Origin: Hyphomicrobiales bacterium
Lineage (GTDB): Bacteria; Pseudomonadota; Alphaproteobacteria; Rhizobiales; Rhizobiaceae
NCBI GenBank assembly: GCA_900465665.1
Contig: UBJO01000041.1
Location: 1-64,000 of the forward strand
Direction of reading: 5' to 3'
DNA length: 64,000 nt
Shown here: positions 44,255 through 53,822 of the stretch, piece after piece
How the letters are laid out: the number at the start of each line of letters is the position of its first letter
Numbering within the stretch: the first letter of the stretch is position 1
Program-made: the position numbers and the translations under genes
Notes under the pieces: generated by a model
Databases searched by the model: none
The model's input: the letters and a program-made list of their open reading frames with translations, nothing else
Told to the model about the DNA's origin: nothing

Positions 44255-46153
44255 ATGCTTCCCTGGAATGAACTTCTTGCAAACCTGGCAATTGTGGCGC
44301 TGGCGACGTCGATCTGGACGGCTGCACACAGCTGGATGGACACCATTTCCCTGACACGACAGCGGATCGCATTTGGCGTGTTAATGGCCAGCGCGACGTT
44401 GATCGTCATGTCGGTGCAATTTCAATTCACGCCGGGTGTCTTCCTTGATCTGCGCTACACGCTTCTGGCGGTCACGGCATATTTCGGGGGGCCCTTAGCG
44501 GTTGTGTTTCCGACAATAGTTGCCGTCACAAAGAGGCTGCATGACGGTGGAACCGGGGTCTGGGTTGCCCTCCCTCATATCTCACTTGCTGTCGCGTCAG
44601 GGCTCCTCGGATTTTATCGCGGTAAAGGGACCTGTCGCGCGCTCCCGCTCTTACCGTTGTCGCTTGCCGTGGTGTTCAGCGGCACTATCGGCTTCTTCGT
44701 CATGGTCCCATACGCGGCGTGGCCTGGGATGATAAGCAAGGTGGTCGCTCCTTTTTCCTCCATCCTCTTCGTGTCGACGTTTTTCGCAAGCTTTGCAATT
44801 TCGCAAGAGCTCAAGCGTCAGCGCCTCGCCGAGCAAAACCAGATTTATCGAGCCGTTTTCGAGGCCCTGCCCGACTGCCTCAATGCGAAGGACCTTGACG
44901 GCCGTTTCATCGCCGCGAACTCTGCAACGGCAGCGCTTATGGGTGCTCGCCAGGCCGACGACCTGATCGGGAAAACCGACTTTGACTATTATCCTGAGGT
45001 TGTTGCCACATCATTTAGAAATGACGAAAGACGACAGCTGACCAGCAACGCCGCACTGACCGTCGAACAAAGATTTGTACGGCCGGATGGCAAGGAAGCC
45101 TGGCTGTCCACCCTGAAAGCCCCGCTTCGCGATGCGTCGGGTGCCATGGTTGGCGTAATCACCCACAATCGCGAGATTACCATACAGAAGCACCTTGAAC
45201 TACGGCTTGCCGAAACCCGGCGCAACCTTGCCGACGCGATTTCCAGCATGGCAGATGGGCTCGCCATGTTCGATGCGCAGGACGTCCTGGTATTCTGTAA
45301 CACTAGGTATCAATCGCTTTTCCCGGTCACAGCCGATGTCCGAATTCCGGGCAGTCCCCTGCGGGCAATCGTCCAAGCCTCAGTTGAGCGTGGAGAAGTT
45401 CGGCCCGACGCAGGGAGCGGCGCTACCGACATCGACGAAATCATCAGCCAGCTCAAGACACCTGGACTCGTGCGCCTCCTCCAGGTTGCAGACGGCCGCT
45501 GGATTGAAACACGTTCGCAATCGACCAAACTTGGGGGCTTCCTGCTCATTTTTGCCGATGTAACAGAAGCGAAGGAAACTGCCCAGAAGCTGGAAGCGCT
45601 CAACCAGAAGCTGGAATCTCTCGCGAATACCGACCAATTGACTTCATTGCCAAACCGGCGAGCGTTCGATCGACAGCTTGACGCAGCGCTTTTCCAGGCG
45701 GGTGTAAGCGACACAGACCTTGTGCTGCTGATGATCGACGTCGACTACTTCAAACTCTATAACGATTGCTATGGCCACGTCGCCGGAGATGAAGCCTTGC
45801 AAAAGGTAGCATCATCAATTGACCAGGCGGTGTCGGGTCTTCATGGCGCCACGGTCGCCCGATATGGTGGTGAAGAGTTTGCTGTTGTCCTTCCATTCGC
45901 ATCCGTTGCCGAGGCGTCAAACGTTGGAAAGCTGATCTGTGCCGCAGTCCGCAGCATGTCCCTAGTACATCAATCCAACCCAACCGGCCACGTAACGGTT
46001 AGTGTAGGTGTCGCGTCAATCATGAATCAACGCGAGGCACGTAAGGATGCGCTGCTGGAGGCAGCGGATCGTGCTTTGTATCAGGCCAAGGCTCAGGGTC
46101 GAGATCGCGTTCATGTCGACACAGTCGTTGCTCCGGTTTCAAAACACGGTTGA
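44255..46153 (+). CDS. Membrane-bound PAS-GGDEF diguanylate cyclase
   Basis: This encodes 632 residues. About six hydrophobic helices fill residues 5-182 in a 5TMR-LYT-like arrangement, and two PAS domains follow (~195-310, with PDCLNAKDLDGRFIAAN, and ~320-440). A GGDEF domain follows (~455-620), with the catalytic motif RYGGEEF (537-541) and an upstream KxxxxNDxYGHxxGD loop. No RxxD inhibitory site is at the usual position. It should make c-di-GMP from two GTP in response to a membrane or PAS signal. Upstream and downstream genes are unrelated. Confidence 0.93.
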   Translation: MLPWNELLANLAIVALATSIWTAAHSWMDTISLTRQRIAFGVLMASATLIVMSVQFQFTPGVFLDLRYTLLAVTAYFGGPLAVVFPTIVAVTKRLHDGGTGVWVALPHISLAVASGLLGFYRGKGTCRALPLLPLSLAVVFSGTIGFFVMVPYAAWPGMISKVVAPFSSILFVSTFFASFAISQELKRQRLAEQNQIYRAVFEALPDCLNAKDLDGRFIAANSATAALMGARQADDLIGKTDFDYYPEVVATSFRNDERRQLTSNAALTVEQRFVRPDGKEAWLSTLKAPLRDASGAMVGVITHNREITIQKHLELRLAETRRNLADAISSMADGLAMFDAQDVLVFCNTRYQSLFPVTADVRIPGSPLRAIVQASVERGEVRPDAGSGATDIDEIISQLKTPGLVRLLQVADGRWIETRSQSTKLGGFLLIFADVTEAKETAQKLEALNQKLESLANTDQLTSLPNRRAFDRQLDAALFQAGVSDTDLVLLMIDVDYFKLYNDCYGHVAGDEALQKVASSIDQAVSGLHGATVARYGGEEFAVVLPFASVAEASNVGKLICAAVRSMSLVHQSNPTGHVTVSVGVASIMNQREARKDALLEAADRALYQAKAQGRDRVHVDTVVAPVSKHG

Positions 46154-46954
46154 TTAGCGAACGTGGAAGCATGCTGCGGCGGCCCATCATCTGGGTCGCC
46201 AACTTGCTGCGCAAGGCCACGAGGTCCGGTTGATTTTACTGCATAGGGTCATCCGTCTACCAAGGTCCATTAGCACGTTGACCGGGACTCTAAAGGGATT
46301 GCAGAAGCTGCATCTCGCCCGACCATGCGCTCTCGTGAACTTAAGTGTATGGTCCCCGCATCGGCTTCATTTGATTGGCGAGTTGCGAGCAGAATAGAAA
46401 GAATTCGACACAAAGATCGGCGACCTGAACACCAGCTGTCCAACTGGCACGCGAAGATGCCGTCATTTGCAGCCTGACTTCCATTCCCGGTATAAGCGTG
46501 CTCAGGCGGCGGTGGACAATGCGGGCGGCTTTGCAAAAGTGCGGGATATGGGTGCACGGCTGGGATCGTACCTAGACAATGCAACGCCGGCGTCAATCCC
46601 CGGCTGTTTGGGATACCAAAACATGGCAAACTTTAGCGATTTGCTCACCAGATTGGCGCGTACTCAATGGGTTCTTCCAGCCAGGAATTGCGCCTATACC
46701 TCGGCGATAATGGAACCTTGGCTCGGGCGCAATTTGCCGCTGCCGCTGGCCGACTGCATCGGGACCGCTCTACCGAACTCGTTCGATCCGCGCTGCTAAA
46801 GCCGAACAACCGCGGCAGGCGAGACGTTGAAAGCAGCAGCGGCCGCCCGACGCGCTTGGGGCAATTCCCGCGATCTAATCGCCTTCGGCCATGGCAATGT
46901 TTTCCGCCATCAGCGCAACAGCCGGCTGGTCTTTTATGGTCGGGACAAGCATGA
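46154..46954. other. 801-base region without intact genes
   Basis: No intact gene is seen on either strand. The right part (46640-46905) shows traces of a transposase, listed separately. The left part (46154-46640) holds only short, unsupported frames. Confidence 0.45.
46640..46905 (-). pseudogene. Possible remnant of an IS630-type transposase HTH region
   Basis: On the reverse strand, one frame reads LPQARRAAAAAFNVSPAAVV followed by RL and TAG, then QR...EFGRAVP, a GSKLRP segment and IIAEV with a second TAG. The spacing of an ARRAAA-F-VSP-A helix-turn-helix and a G-KL-P element before I-AE resembles the N-terminal part of IS630-family transposases. Three stop codons interrupt it. No terminal repeats were found. 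The match is short and was made by eye. Confidence 0.28.
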
Positions 46955-47278
46955 TCATTGCAACTGGATCGTCGGCGACAATTGGTGAGGGTCGGGGTTT
47001 GGTGCATCAAAAACTCCGAGCAGCTTCTCGAATTCAATCAGCACCAGCTTAAATTCCATATCACCCATGGCAGCGATCTGGATAAGCTCCGAAGACACTC
47101 GTGCGATGAGCGTGTCGAGCCAAATCCTTTTGTCAACCCGGATGCGCCCCAGCACGTCCTTCCTGATATCTCGCAACTCTGTCAGAATGCGCGATACCAA
47201 TTCGACCCGCTCATCGTAATTCATCCACTGCAGGCCGTTTTGGGCTTGCCGAACCTCGGCTGTGATTCTTGACGGCAT
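46955..47278 (-). CDS. Hypothetical protein
   Basis: This encodes 107 residues and I do not recognise a family. It is mostly helical, with charged heptad-like stretches (MNYDERVELVSRILTELRD, VLIEFEKLLGVFD), and has no signal peptide or membrane segment. ATG 47278 is strongly supported by AGGAGG upstream. It is isolated: the neighbours are the decayed region on the left and a 322-base gap before the CHASE2-EAL gene on the right. Confidence 0.6.
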   Translation of the reverse strand: MPSRITAEVRQAQNGLQWMNYDERVELVSRILTELRDIRKDVLGRIRVDKRIWLDTLIARVSSELIQIAAMGDMEFKLVLIEFEKLLGVFDAPNPDPHQLSPTIQLQ

Positions 47279-47600
47279 GACCCGCCCTCCTGTCGTAGCG
47301 ATGAAGATAACCACGACGAACCTGCCGGCGACACGGGCTTTGGTCGCATATGGCTCGACTATTTGCCGAGTAGGCGGCGAGAGGGCTTGTACTCACGACC
47401 TTGGCCGTTCCAATCGCCACGCTTGCGAGCCGTTCATCGTCTCCATCCTTTGTTGTGAGAGCAAGTTCGCCCGCCGTCATATCGTCCGGGCCGGATCAAT
47501 GGGATCAGCCGACACGACGTGTGCTAATCCACCCAACGTGATGATGGCGAAGACTAAGTGCGTTGCATTGGAAAGTGCGGATCGCTTCTCCGGGACAAGG
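47279..47600. other. 322-base region without a supported gene
   Basis: A short frame on the reverse strand (47211-47480) exists but overlaps the hypothetical gene and has no recognisable features. I see no terminator or operator of note. Confidence 0.4.
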
Positions 47601-50369
47601 TTACGTCCTAACGGCCGCTAGCGTGGTGGTTTTCTCGAAGAGTTCCCGCGCCGGCTGTGGCCTGCCGAAGAGATAGCCCTGCCCCGTTTCGCATCCGAGC
47701 CGTTGCAGGGTTTCGACCTCAGCATTGCCTTCCACTCCCTCCGCCACGACACCGAGCTTCAGCCCATGCGCCAAGGAAACAACGGCTTTGACAATCTCCA
47801 GAACACCATCATTGGCGTTCATGACCCGAACGAAAGACTGGTCGATTTTTAGCTTATCAAGGGGAAGGGAGGTCAGATAGCTCATTGACGAGTAACCGGT
47901 GCCGAAATCGTCAAGTGCTATGGAAATTCCTGTTTCTCGCAATCTGCGCATTTTCTCGATCGTTGGCCCGCCTTGCTCCAAAAACGTGGACTCGGTCAAC
48001 TCGAGGCAGAGACGCGACGCAGCCAAACCGGAGACGGCTATAGCTTCTCGAACAATCTCCTCAACGTCTGACTGTGCAAACTGAACAGGAGACACGTTGA
48101 CGGCTACCGTGGCGTCTCCCGGCCAATCGGCCGCCGCTGTGCATGCTTCAATCAGCGCCCAGCGTCCCATTTCGCATATAAGTCCTGTCGACTCTGCGAT
48201 TGGGATGAATTCGACAGGCGAGATCAAACCAAACTCCGGATGCTGCCATCTAATCAGAGCCTCAGCTCCGATCAGCCGACCGCTTGAGAGCTCGATTTGT
48301 GGCTGGTACAGCAAGAAGAACTGAAGCTGCACGAGAGCCTCTCGCATATCAGTTTCTAGACGCCGCGCTCGCGCTTGGCGAACGGCCGAAGCGGGATCAT
48401 ATTGCGCCCATTGGCGGCCAGGCACAGAGCGTACCAAATCCAGAGCGGTCTCGGCTTCGCGGACGCGGCTTTCAGCATTGTTATCGACGTCCTGTGCGAT
48501 GCCGACCCGAATACTGACCGGTACCGAAGTGAACCCGACGGCAATAGGATCCGTAAACAGATCAAGAAGCCTCAAAGCGACGCCTTGCGCCTCTTGAAGG
48601 TCCGGGGAACTTAAAGCGACTGCGAAAACATCTCCTGCCAATCGGGCAATGAGGCTGTCGCCGAATTCTGAACGCAAATGCGAGGCTATGGCTCTCAGTA
48701 CGTCGTCGCCGGTATCCCGTCCGAGGGTCGCGCACACCCCGGAAAATCGCTCGACGTCAAGCACTGCGATTTGATAGGTCTCCTTGGACACATCAAGGCG
48801 GGCTGCGAACTCGCGACGATTGAGAAGGCCAGTGAGCTCATCGTGTTCTGCAAGGTATCTAAGCTTCTCATGGTATAGTCGACGAGCTGTCACGTCTCTT
48901 AAAATGACGCAGCCAGCAAAACCGTCATCATGTTGAGTAGCGTCGGTTCGCTCATTCGGAGAAATCGTTGCGACGGCCTCAAGGTGAACGGTCTTCGCAC
49001 CGACCTGGATCGAGAACTCGACAGTTGTCGAATGGATTTTTGAAGGGTCGGCGCGATGTCTATCGATGAGCACCTGAACTGCTTCGACAATGGTAGGATC
49101 GGCATGCTCGAAAAGATCGCTATCTAGTTTTGTATCGAATAGCTGCCTGGCAGACTGGCTGGCTTCGATTACTTTCAGATGACTGTCAAATGCGATGACA
49201 CCGTCGGAACTGTCTTGAATGATCCGTTTCATCAACAGGCGGGTATTTCTCCTCTCGACGTTCGCGACGACGAGGAGGATTTGCCCGAAATCTAGCCGTT
49301 CATTCAGGAACATCAGAAAGGAAAGCGACAAGATCAGCCAGGACACGGCCGTTCCAATGATGAAACCGAAATCTTTCTGGAGAAAAAACGCGCCGATCTC
49401 GATCAGTATCCCCAACGATCCCGTCATAATCGCTACGCTTGCCATGCCGATCGAGCGCCAGGTCAGAGCTACCACAATCAGCATCGCGGAAAAAAACAAC
49501 TCGAGCGGTATTTGGTTGAAGGCACGAAGGTGCCTGTTTTGCAACAGAGTTTCGGCTGCGAGAACATGGATCATTGGACCAGCCAATACGCCATAAATCG
49601 GAACCGGGAAAATGTCCTTTAATTCAGTAGCCGAGGCTCCAACGACAATCGACCTCCCTGTTAGCGCATCAGCACCCACATGACCGTTGAGCACATCGGA
49701 CAAAGAGAACGTCGGAACGGTATCCGGACGTATCGAAAAATCAATCAAAGACGACCCGACATGATTGTCTGTTTTCGCCAAAGTAGCCGCAGCAGATTGA
49801 ATAGAAACGGCATCAGTTTCCTCGCCAAGCGAGAAGCGACGAACATTGCCATCTGAATCCAAGGCAACATTTGCAAACACTGGCCATGACTTCTCGGCGA
49901 GCAAGCCAATCGGTCGGGTGATAGTGGTTTCAGAGCCCTTAGCTGTGACTTGCTGGCGAAAAACTGGGAGAAGGACACTTCCACCAGCTCGGTCGAGACC
50001 TGCAGCAAGCTTATCATCTTCAGACTTCTGTGAAGGTGTGCTGAAGTCAACGTCGATGAAAATGTCTCCAGCGCCAGCAGCAGAAATCCGGTCGATCAGT
50101 TCGGCGTACACGCCACGTGGCCAAGGCCAGACGCCCAGCGCATCCAAGCTCTTTTTATCGATGGCTATGAATGCGATCGTCCCGGAGGCACTACGGGGAG
50201 CCATTTGAGATCGTGTCGCAACGATGTTGTCGTTCCAATTCTGCACCACAAACATACTGGGCGCGACTACCGGCAATGCTAACATGGTGGCAATTAGAAC
50301 AAGTCGAAGGACGACGGACCCAGATCGACTACCCAGCGACCTCCAAAGAGCCTTGGATTTGGCAATCAC
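47601..50369 (-). CDS. CHASE2-PAS-GGDEF(degenerate)-EAL c-di-GMP phosphodiesterase
   Basis: This encodes 922 residues. A first helix (~20-40), a periplasmic CHASE2 sensor (~45-285), three more helices (~290-355) and a PAS domain (~375-495) are followed by GGDEF (~500-660) and EAL (~670-915). The GGDEF motif is lost: it reads AGDVF at 578-582, so cyclase activity is unlikely. The EAL domain keeps EALIRW (Glu703), NVSP, ELTES, DDFGTGYSS (Asp820-Asp821) and KIDQSFV (Lys841), all needed for phosphodiesterase activity. The GTG start overlaps the stop of the FecR-type gene by four bases (GTGA), so sensor and secreted partner are coupled. Confidence 0.93.
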   Translation of the reverse strand: MIAKSKALWRSLGSRSGSVVLRLVLIATMLALPVVAPSMFVVQNWNDNIVATRSQMAPRSASGTIAFIAIDKKSLDALGVWPWPRGVYAELIDRISAAGAGDIFIDVDFSTPSQKSEDDKLAAGLDRAGGSVLLPVFRQQVTAKGSETTITRPIGLLAEKSWPVFANVALDSDGNVRRFSLGEETDAVSIQSAAATLAKTDNHVGSSLIDFSIRPDTVPTFSLSDVLNGHVGADALTGRSIVVGASATELKDIFPVPIYGVLAGPMIHVLAAETLLQNRHLRAFNQIPLELFFSAMLIVVALTWRSIGMASVAIMTGSLGILIEIGAFFLQKDFGFIIGTAVSWLILSLSFLMFLNERLDFGQILLVVANVERRNTRLLMKRIIQDSSDGVIAFDSHLKVIEASQSARQLFDTKLDSDLFEHADPTIVEAVQVLIDRHRADPSKIHSTTVEFSIQVGAKTVHLEAVATISPNERTDATQHDDGFAGCVILRDVTARRLYHEKLRYLAEHDELTGLLNRREFAARLDVSKETYQIAVLDVERFSGVCATLGRDTGDDVLRAIASHLRSEFGDSLIARLAGDVFAVALSSPDLQEAQGVALRLLDLFTDPIAVGFTSVPVSIRVGIAQDVDNNAESRVREAETALDLVRSVPGRQWAQYDPASAVRQARARRLETDMREALVQLQFFLLYQPQIELSSGRLIGAEALIRWQHPEFGLISPVEFIPIAESTGLICEMGRWALIEACTAAADWPGDATVAVNVSPVQFAQSDVEEIVREAIAVSGLAASRLCLELTESTFLEQGGPTIEKMRRLRETGISIALDDFGTGYSSMSYLTSLPLDKLKIDQSFVRVMNANDGVLEIVKAVVSLAHGLKLGVVAEGVEGNAEVETLQRLGCETGQGYLFGRPQPARELFEKTTTLAAVRT

Positions 50370-51406
50370 TTATTGTTGCCCCTGCCGCCGTTCCCATTGC
50401 CATTGTTTCCATTCCCGTTCGCGCCCCCGTTACCATGTCCGTTGCCGTTGTTGCCGTTTCCATTTCCTCCACTATTGTTGCCGTTCCCGCCACCATTTCC
50501 GTTACCGTTACCGTTACCGTTCCCGCCACCGTTGCCATTGCCGCTGTTGCCGTTTCCATTTCCACCGCCGTTGTGGCCGTTGCCGGCGCCGCTGCCGTTG
50601 CCGCTGTTTCCACTTCCACCTCCGGCGTGCCCGTTGCCGCCACCGTTGCCGTTTCCGTTCCCGTTATTTCCCTTGCCGTTTCCACTACCATTGTGGCCGC
50701 TATTGCCATTTCCACCGGCTTTGCTGCTTTTGCTGTCAGACGCGGCTTCACCTGCCGAAGCACGGCCGGCGGTTACCGGTCCTTCGCCGGGCTTCACTTG
50801 CCCAATTGCCGAAATGCGCGCAGCCGAACGAGGCACACTAACAATGGATGGCTCGACTTGGCCCGACACCGTCATCCCTTTGTTGCGATCTACAGCCGCA
50901 CTCTGCCGGGGACCAATGTTGGACCGCTGGCCGCTCGCAAATGAGGTAACCTCAACAAGTCCCCGATCGACTGAAACGGATGCCTTCGTCTTGCCGACCG
51001 TCACGTGAAATATGGTTCCCTTTACGACGGCCGCGAGAAACGGCGTCTGAACAGTCGTATGAGGCTGGCTCCTCTTTTCAATCTCAAGGTCAATCGAACC
51101 TACCTGTTGAAGGACTTCTGTCTTACGAGAGAAGAAGCCAGACGTTGTGATGGAAGCGAGTGTGCCTGGTTGCAATGAGATTGCTTCGACGCCTCGCGTA
51201 AGCTGCAGTCGCCCGCGAGGCCCTGTCGAGAGCCATGCCTTGTTTGGAACGACATCTCCAACATGGACGTCGGTCCAGGTGGATTGGTCGACCGTTACCT
51301 TAACCTGACTTGTGGCCTTGACGACAACCCAGTCATTGCTGGCAGCCTGGGCTGGAGCGCAAAAGAGAACAACCGCTAGAAAAACCCAACGAGAAACAAA
51401 CGACAT
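50366..51406 (-). CDS. Secreted FecR-domain protein with Asn/Gly-rich tail
   Basis: This encodes 346 residues. A signal peptide (1-22, FCAPAQA) is followed by a FecR-type domain (~35-165, with VHVGDVVPNKAWLSTGPRGRLQL and VKGTIFHVTVG), a linker, and a 116-residue C-terminal tail made almost only of Asn and Gly (residues 231-346). FecR domains in such proteins are periplasmic and often pair with CHASE2 sensors. ATG 51406 has AGGGG upstream. The gene overlaps the CHASE2-EAL gene, so the protein is a candidate ligand or partner of its sensor domain. Confidence 0.88.
   Translation of the reverse strand: MSFVSRWVFLAVVLFCAPAQAASNDWVVVKATSQVKVTVDQSTWTDVHVGDVVPNKAWLSTGPRGRLQLTRGVEAISLQPGTLASITTSGFFSRKTEVLQQVGSIDLEIEKRSQPHTTVQTPFLAAVVKGTIFHVTVGKTKASVSVDRGLVEVTSFASGQRSNIGPRQSAAVDRNKGMTVSGQVEPSIVSVPRSAARISAIGQVKPGEGPVTAGRASAGEAASDSKSSKAGGNGNSGHNGSGNGKGNNGNGNGNGGGNGHAGGGSGNSGNGSGAGNGHNGGGNGNGNSGNGNGGGNGNGNGNGNGGGNGNNSGGNGNGNNGNGHGNGGANGNGNNGNGNGGRGNNK
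50369..50716 (-). repeat. Low-complexity Asn/Gly codon repeat
   Basis: 348 bases consist of imperfect GGN-AAC codon repeats encoding Gly-Asn-Gly-Asn runs with occasional Ser, His, Ala or Lys. The unit is irregular, so it is not a tandem array of one fixed sequence. Such DNA is prone to length change by slippage or recombination. Confidence 0.85.
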
Positions 51407-51631
51407 GCACTTTCCCCTAAATTGATACGGGTATAAGGACATGCTTCAGTTAAGAATGAATATAGATAAGCAGCGATAACTCTTGTGCGCTAGCGTACAG
51501 AACCCGCCGCTCTGGCAAAACTATCGCGGCGGCGTTGACCTACGAGCGTTACCAGGCGAAAAATCGATTGTCGTCCACCTTGAAGTGATGTGTATTCGAG
51601 CTATCTGCCTCGCCAACTTTGGGGGCAAATT

Positions 51632-51913
51632 TTGACGATTGATGAATTGATTGACCTACAGGAGGCGGGTGGGAGAGCTCGCTTGTTAGGCGTGCCCATG
51701 CATGGCAATCCCTACGGTCGCCCACAGCAGTTGGCTAAGTTAGGTCCCGATTTAATTGGAGACCGCGCCATTCGGCACGATGCTTGGAAGTTCGGTTGGG
51801 AAATGGAAGATGAAGGCCTGAGAATAAAGATCTCACGGCGTTTCAGAGACTTCGAACGCTCCCATCCTCTGCAAACGCCACAGCATGTTGACGCAAACTG
51901 TCAGCCGATTTGA
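51632..51913 (+). CDS. Hypothetical protein with Rmf/CrpP-like pattern
   Basis: This encodes 93 residues from TTG 51632, which has GGGGG upstream; a GTG at 51590 would extend it. A pattern with Gly, then GNPYGRP, and later DAWKFGWEMED resembles the ribosome-modulation-factor/CrpP small-protein fold, in which G..A...G....NPY precedes a W..GW motif. The C-terminus is basic. No neighbours support a function; it lies in a sparse region between the FecR operon and proP. Homology is judged by eye only. Confidence 0.45.
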   Translation: MTIDELIDLQEAGGRARLLGVPMHGNPYGRPQQLAKLGPDLIGDRAIRHDAWKFGWEMEDEGLRIKISRRFRDFERSHPLQTPQHVDANCQPI

Positions 51914-52292
51914 GCGAGATAATTCGCTACGTCGTAATTGCTAGTATTGAAGCGACCGTCCATTGCCGCGTTCTGGGGCGTCGAGCGCAATGCTGTGGCG
52001 GATGGTTGCCCTCATCAGGCCCCAGCGTCTTCACAAAGGTTGAGCTCTTGAGCGAAAACGTTCATGGCTTCGCACTCTCGCTGTCAATCTTTCGAAAGCC
52101 AGCGACGTCGAACGCGCTCCTTAACACTGCGGAGAACAGGTGTCGATCCTGATACTGAAGGCCCGACAGCGTTCGGATCGGGTGACCGTATTGCGAAGCT
52201 GCAGACGACTATCAGTAAGCCGTCTGAGCTCGACGAATTGCCTGAAGTACCTTGCCTGATATCGTGCGGCAGACCTCTCGAAGCTGAATTTA
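51914..52292. other. 379-base region without a supported gene
   Basis: Only short frames in all six directions; nothing recognisable. It holds the 3' side of proP transcripts. No terminator was found. Confidence 0.4.
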
Positions 52293-53810
52293 TCAATCCA
52301 GTTCCGGGTGTTGGCCCACGAGCCTGTCACGCTTTTGCTGAAGAAGTTGCATCTGCTCGGCCAACTCCGCCATCGCTTCATCGATCTTTTCGACGCTTTC
52401 CTCGATGTATAGATAATGCTCCGCAAGAAGCGCTCTTGCCTCTTTGCGGCTGGATGCGTTCGGCGTATCTCCATAAAGGGGTCGATTGGCCGTCTCCCTC
52501 AGGAAAAAGGTCGTGAGAAGCCCCGCGGCTGCGGCAATCATGAGATAATAAGCGGGCATGTAGATGTTGTCGGTCGCTTCGACCAACCATGCCGCCACGG
52601 TGGGGGTGAGACCGGCGATGATGATCGAGATATTAAACGATATCGCGAGCGCGCTGTAGCGAATGCGCGCAGGAAACAAAGCAGGAAGAGTTGCGGCCAT
52701 AATTCCGACAAGGCAATTGAGACCGATTGCGAGGATCAACAAACCAAAAAAGATGCCGATCGTGTTGCCGCTTGCTATCAGATGAAATGCCGGCAACGAC
52801 AAGACGAGGACGATCAAGCTTCCAGCCGCGAGAAACGGCCGACGGCCTATTCGGTCGCTCAAAAACCCGACCAGCGGCTGCACGAACAACATCCCCACCA
52901 TGACCGCAATGATGATCAAAGCGCCATGATCCTCCGTATAGCCAAGGGTCTTCGCCAGATAGGTCGGCATATACGTTAAGAGCATGTAGTAGGTGACGTT
53001 CGTGACGAGCACCATACCGATGCATATTGCGAGCGACCTTGGGTGCCTCTGAATGATCTCCGCTATCGGGATCATTGGGCGTTCAGACAACGCCTTCTTA
53101 TCTTCGCTCTCAGTTCGCTTCAGCCGTTCGGTAAAGGCCGGCGTCTCCTCAGCGGCATGCCGAAGGTAAAGACCGATGAGACCCAATGGGGCTGCGAGAA
53201 AGAAAGGCAGCCGCCAACCCCAGGCGAGGAAATTCGCTTCGCTCATTGCCGCGGTCAGTACGACCACCAGTCCTGCGCCGAGAACAAATCCGGCGATCGA
53301 TCCGAAATCGAGCCAACTTCCGAGAAAGCCGCGCCTGCGATCAGGCGAATATTCCGCGACAAATATTGCAGCGCCCGTGTATTCGCCGCCAACCGAGAAC
53401 CCTTGGACGAGCTTGCACACAAGCAGCAGGATGGGAGCCCAAAGGCCAATCATGGCATAGCTTGGTATCAGGCCGATACAGAACGTGCTGACCGCCATGA
53501 TGACGATCGTCAGCGAAAGGACCTTTTGTCGGCCGAACTTGTCACCCATAGATCCAAAGAACACGCCACCCAATGGCCGCACGAGAAATGGCACGGAAAA
53601 GGTTGCCAGGGCCGCTACAGTCTGAACCGCTGGTGAAGCTTCGGGAAAAAATACCTTGCCAACCGTGGCTGCGACGAAGCCATAGACGCCGAAATCGAAC
53701 CATTCCATCGCGTTGCCGAGGGCGGCCGCGGTGATCGCCTTCTTTAACTTGGAGTCCTGGATAACTGTGACGTCGTTCAGTGTCAGCGTGTTGGTTTGCG
53801 TGTCGGTCAC
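52293..53810 (-). CDS. proP: Proline/glycine-betaine:proton symporter
   Basis: This encodes 505 residues of the metabolite:H+ symporter branch of MFS. The N-terminus has the family segment ALGNAMEWFDFGVYGF, and motif A is GSMGDKFGRQKVL. The C-terminal ~65 residues form a charged coiled coil (EARALLAEHYLYIEESVEKI, then DEAMAELAEQMQLLQQKRDRL) ending in QHPELD, closely resembling the osmosensory tail of E. coli ProP. It imports compatible solutes under hyperosmotic stress. GTG 53810 is preferred because GAGGGG stands five bases upstream; ATG 53822 is an alternative that adds four residues. Confidence 0.9.
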   Translation of the reverse strand: MTDTQTNTLTLNDVTVIQDSKLKKAITAAALGNAMEWFDFGVYGFVAATVGKVFFPEASPAVQTVAALATFSVPFLVRPLGGVFFGSMGDKFGRQKVLSLTIVIMAVSTFCIGLIPSYAMIGLWAPILLLVCKLVQGFSVGGEYTGAAIFVAEYSPDRRRGFLGSWLDFGSIAGFVLGAGLVVVLTAAMSEANFLAWGWRLPFFLAAPLGLIGLYLRHAAEETPAFTERLKRTESEDKKALSERPMIPIAEIIQRHPRSLAICIGMVLVTNVTYYMLLTYMPTYLAKTLGYTEDHGALIIIAVMVGMLFVQPLVGFLSDRIGRRPFLAAGSLIVLVLSLPAFHLIASGNTIGIFFGLLILAIGLNCLVGIMAATLPALFPARIRYSALAISFNISIIIAGLTPTVAAWLVEATDNIYMPAYYLMIAAAAGLLTTFFLRETANRPLYGDTPNASSRKEARALLAEHYLYIEESVEKIDEAMAELAEQMQLLQQKRDRLVGQHPELD

Positions 53811-53822
53811 GATGCCCCTCAT

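Noticed and set aside
47211..47480. 89-codon frame overlapping the hypothetical gene at 46955
   Set aside because: No recognisable features, and the other gene has a much stronger ribosome-binding site.
50369..50716. Repeats that might be taken for a CRISPR array
   Set aside because: The repeats are codon-level GGN-AAC runs in frame with a secreted protein, with no constant repeat length and no spacers.
50373..51008. Pro/Leu-rich open frame on the plus strand and a Thr/Ala-rich frame at 50329-50763
   Set aside because: Both are translations of the Asn/Gly codon repeat in other frames.
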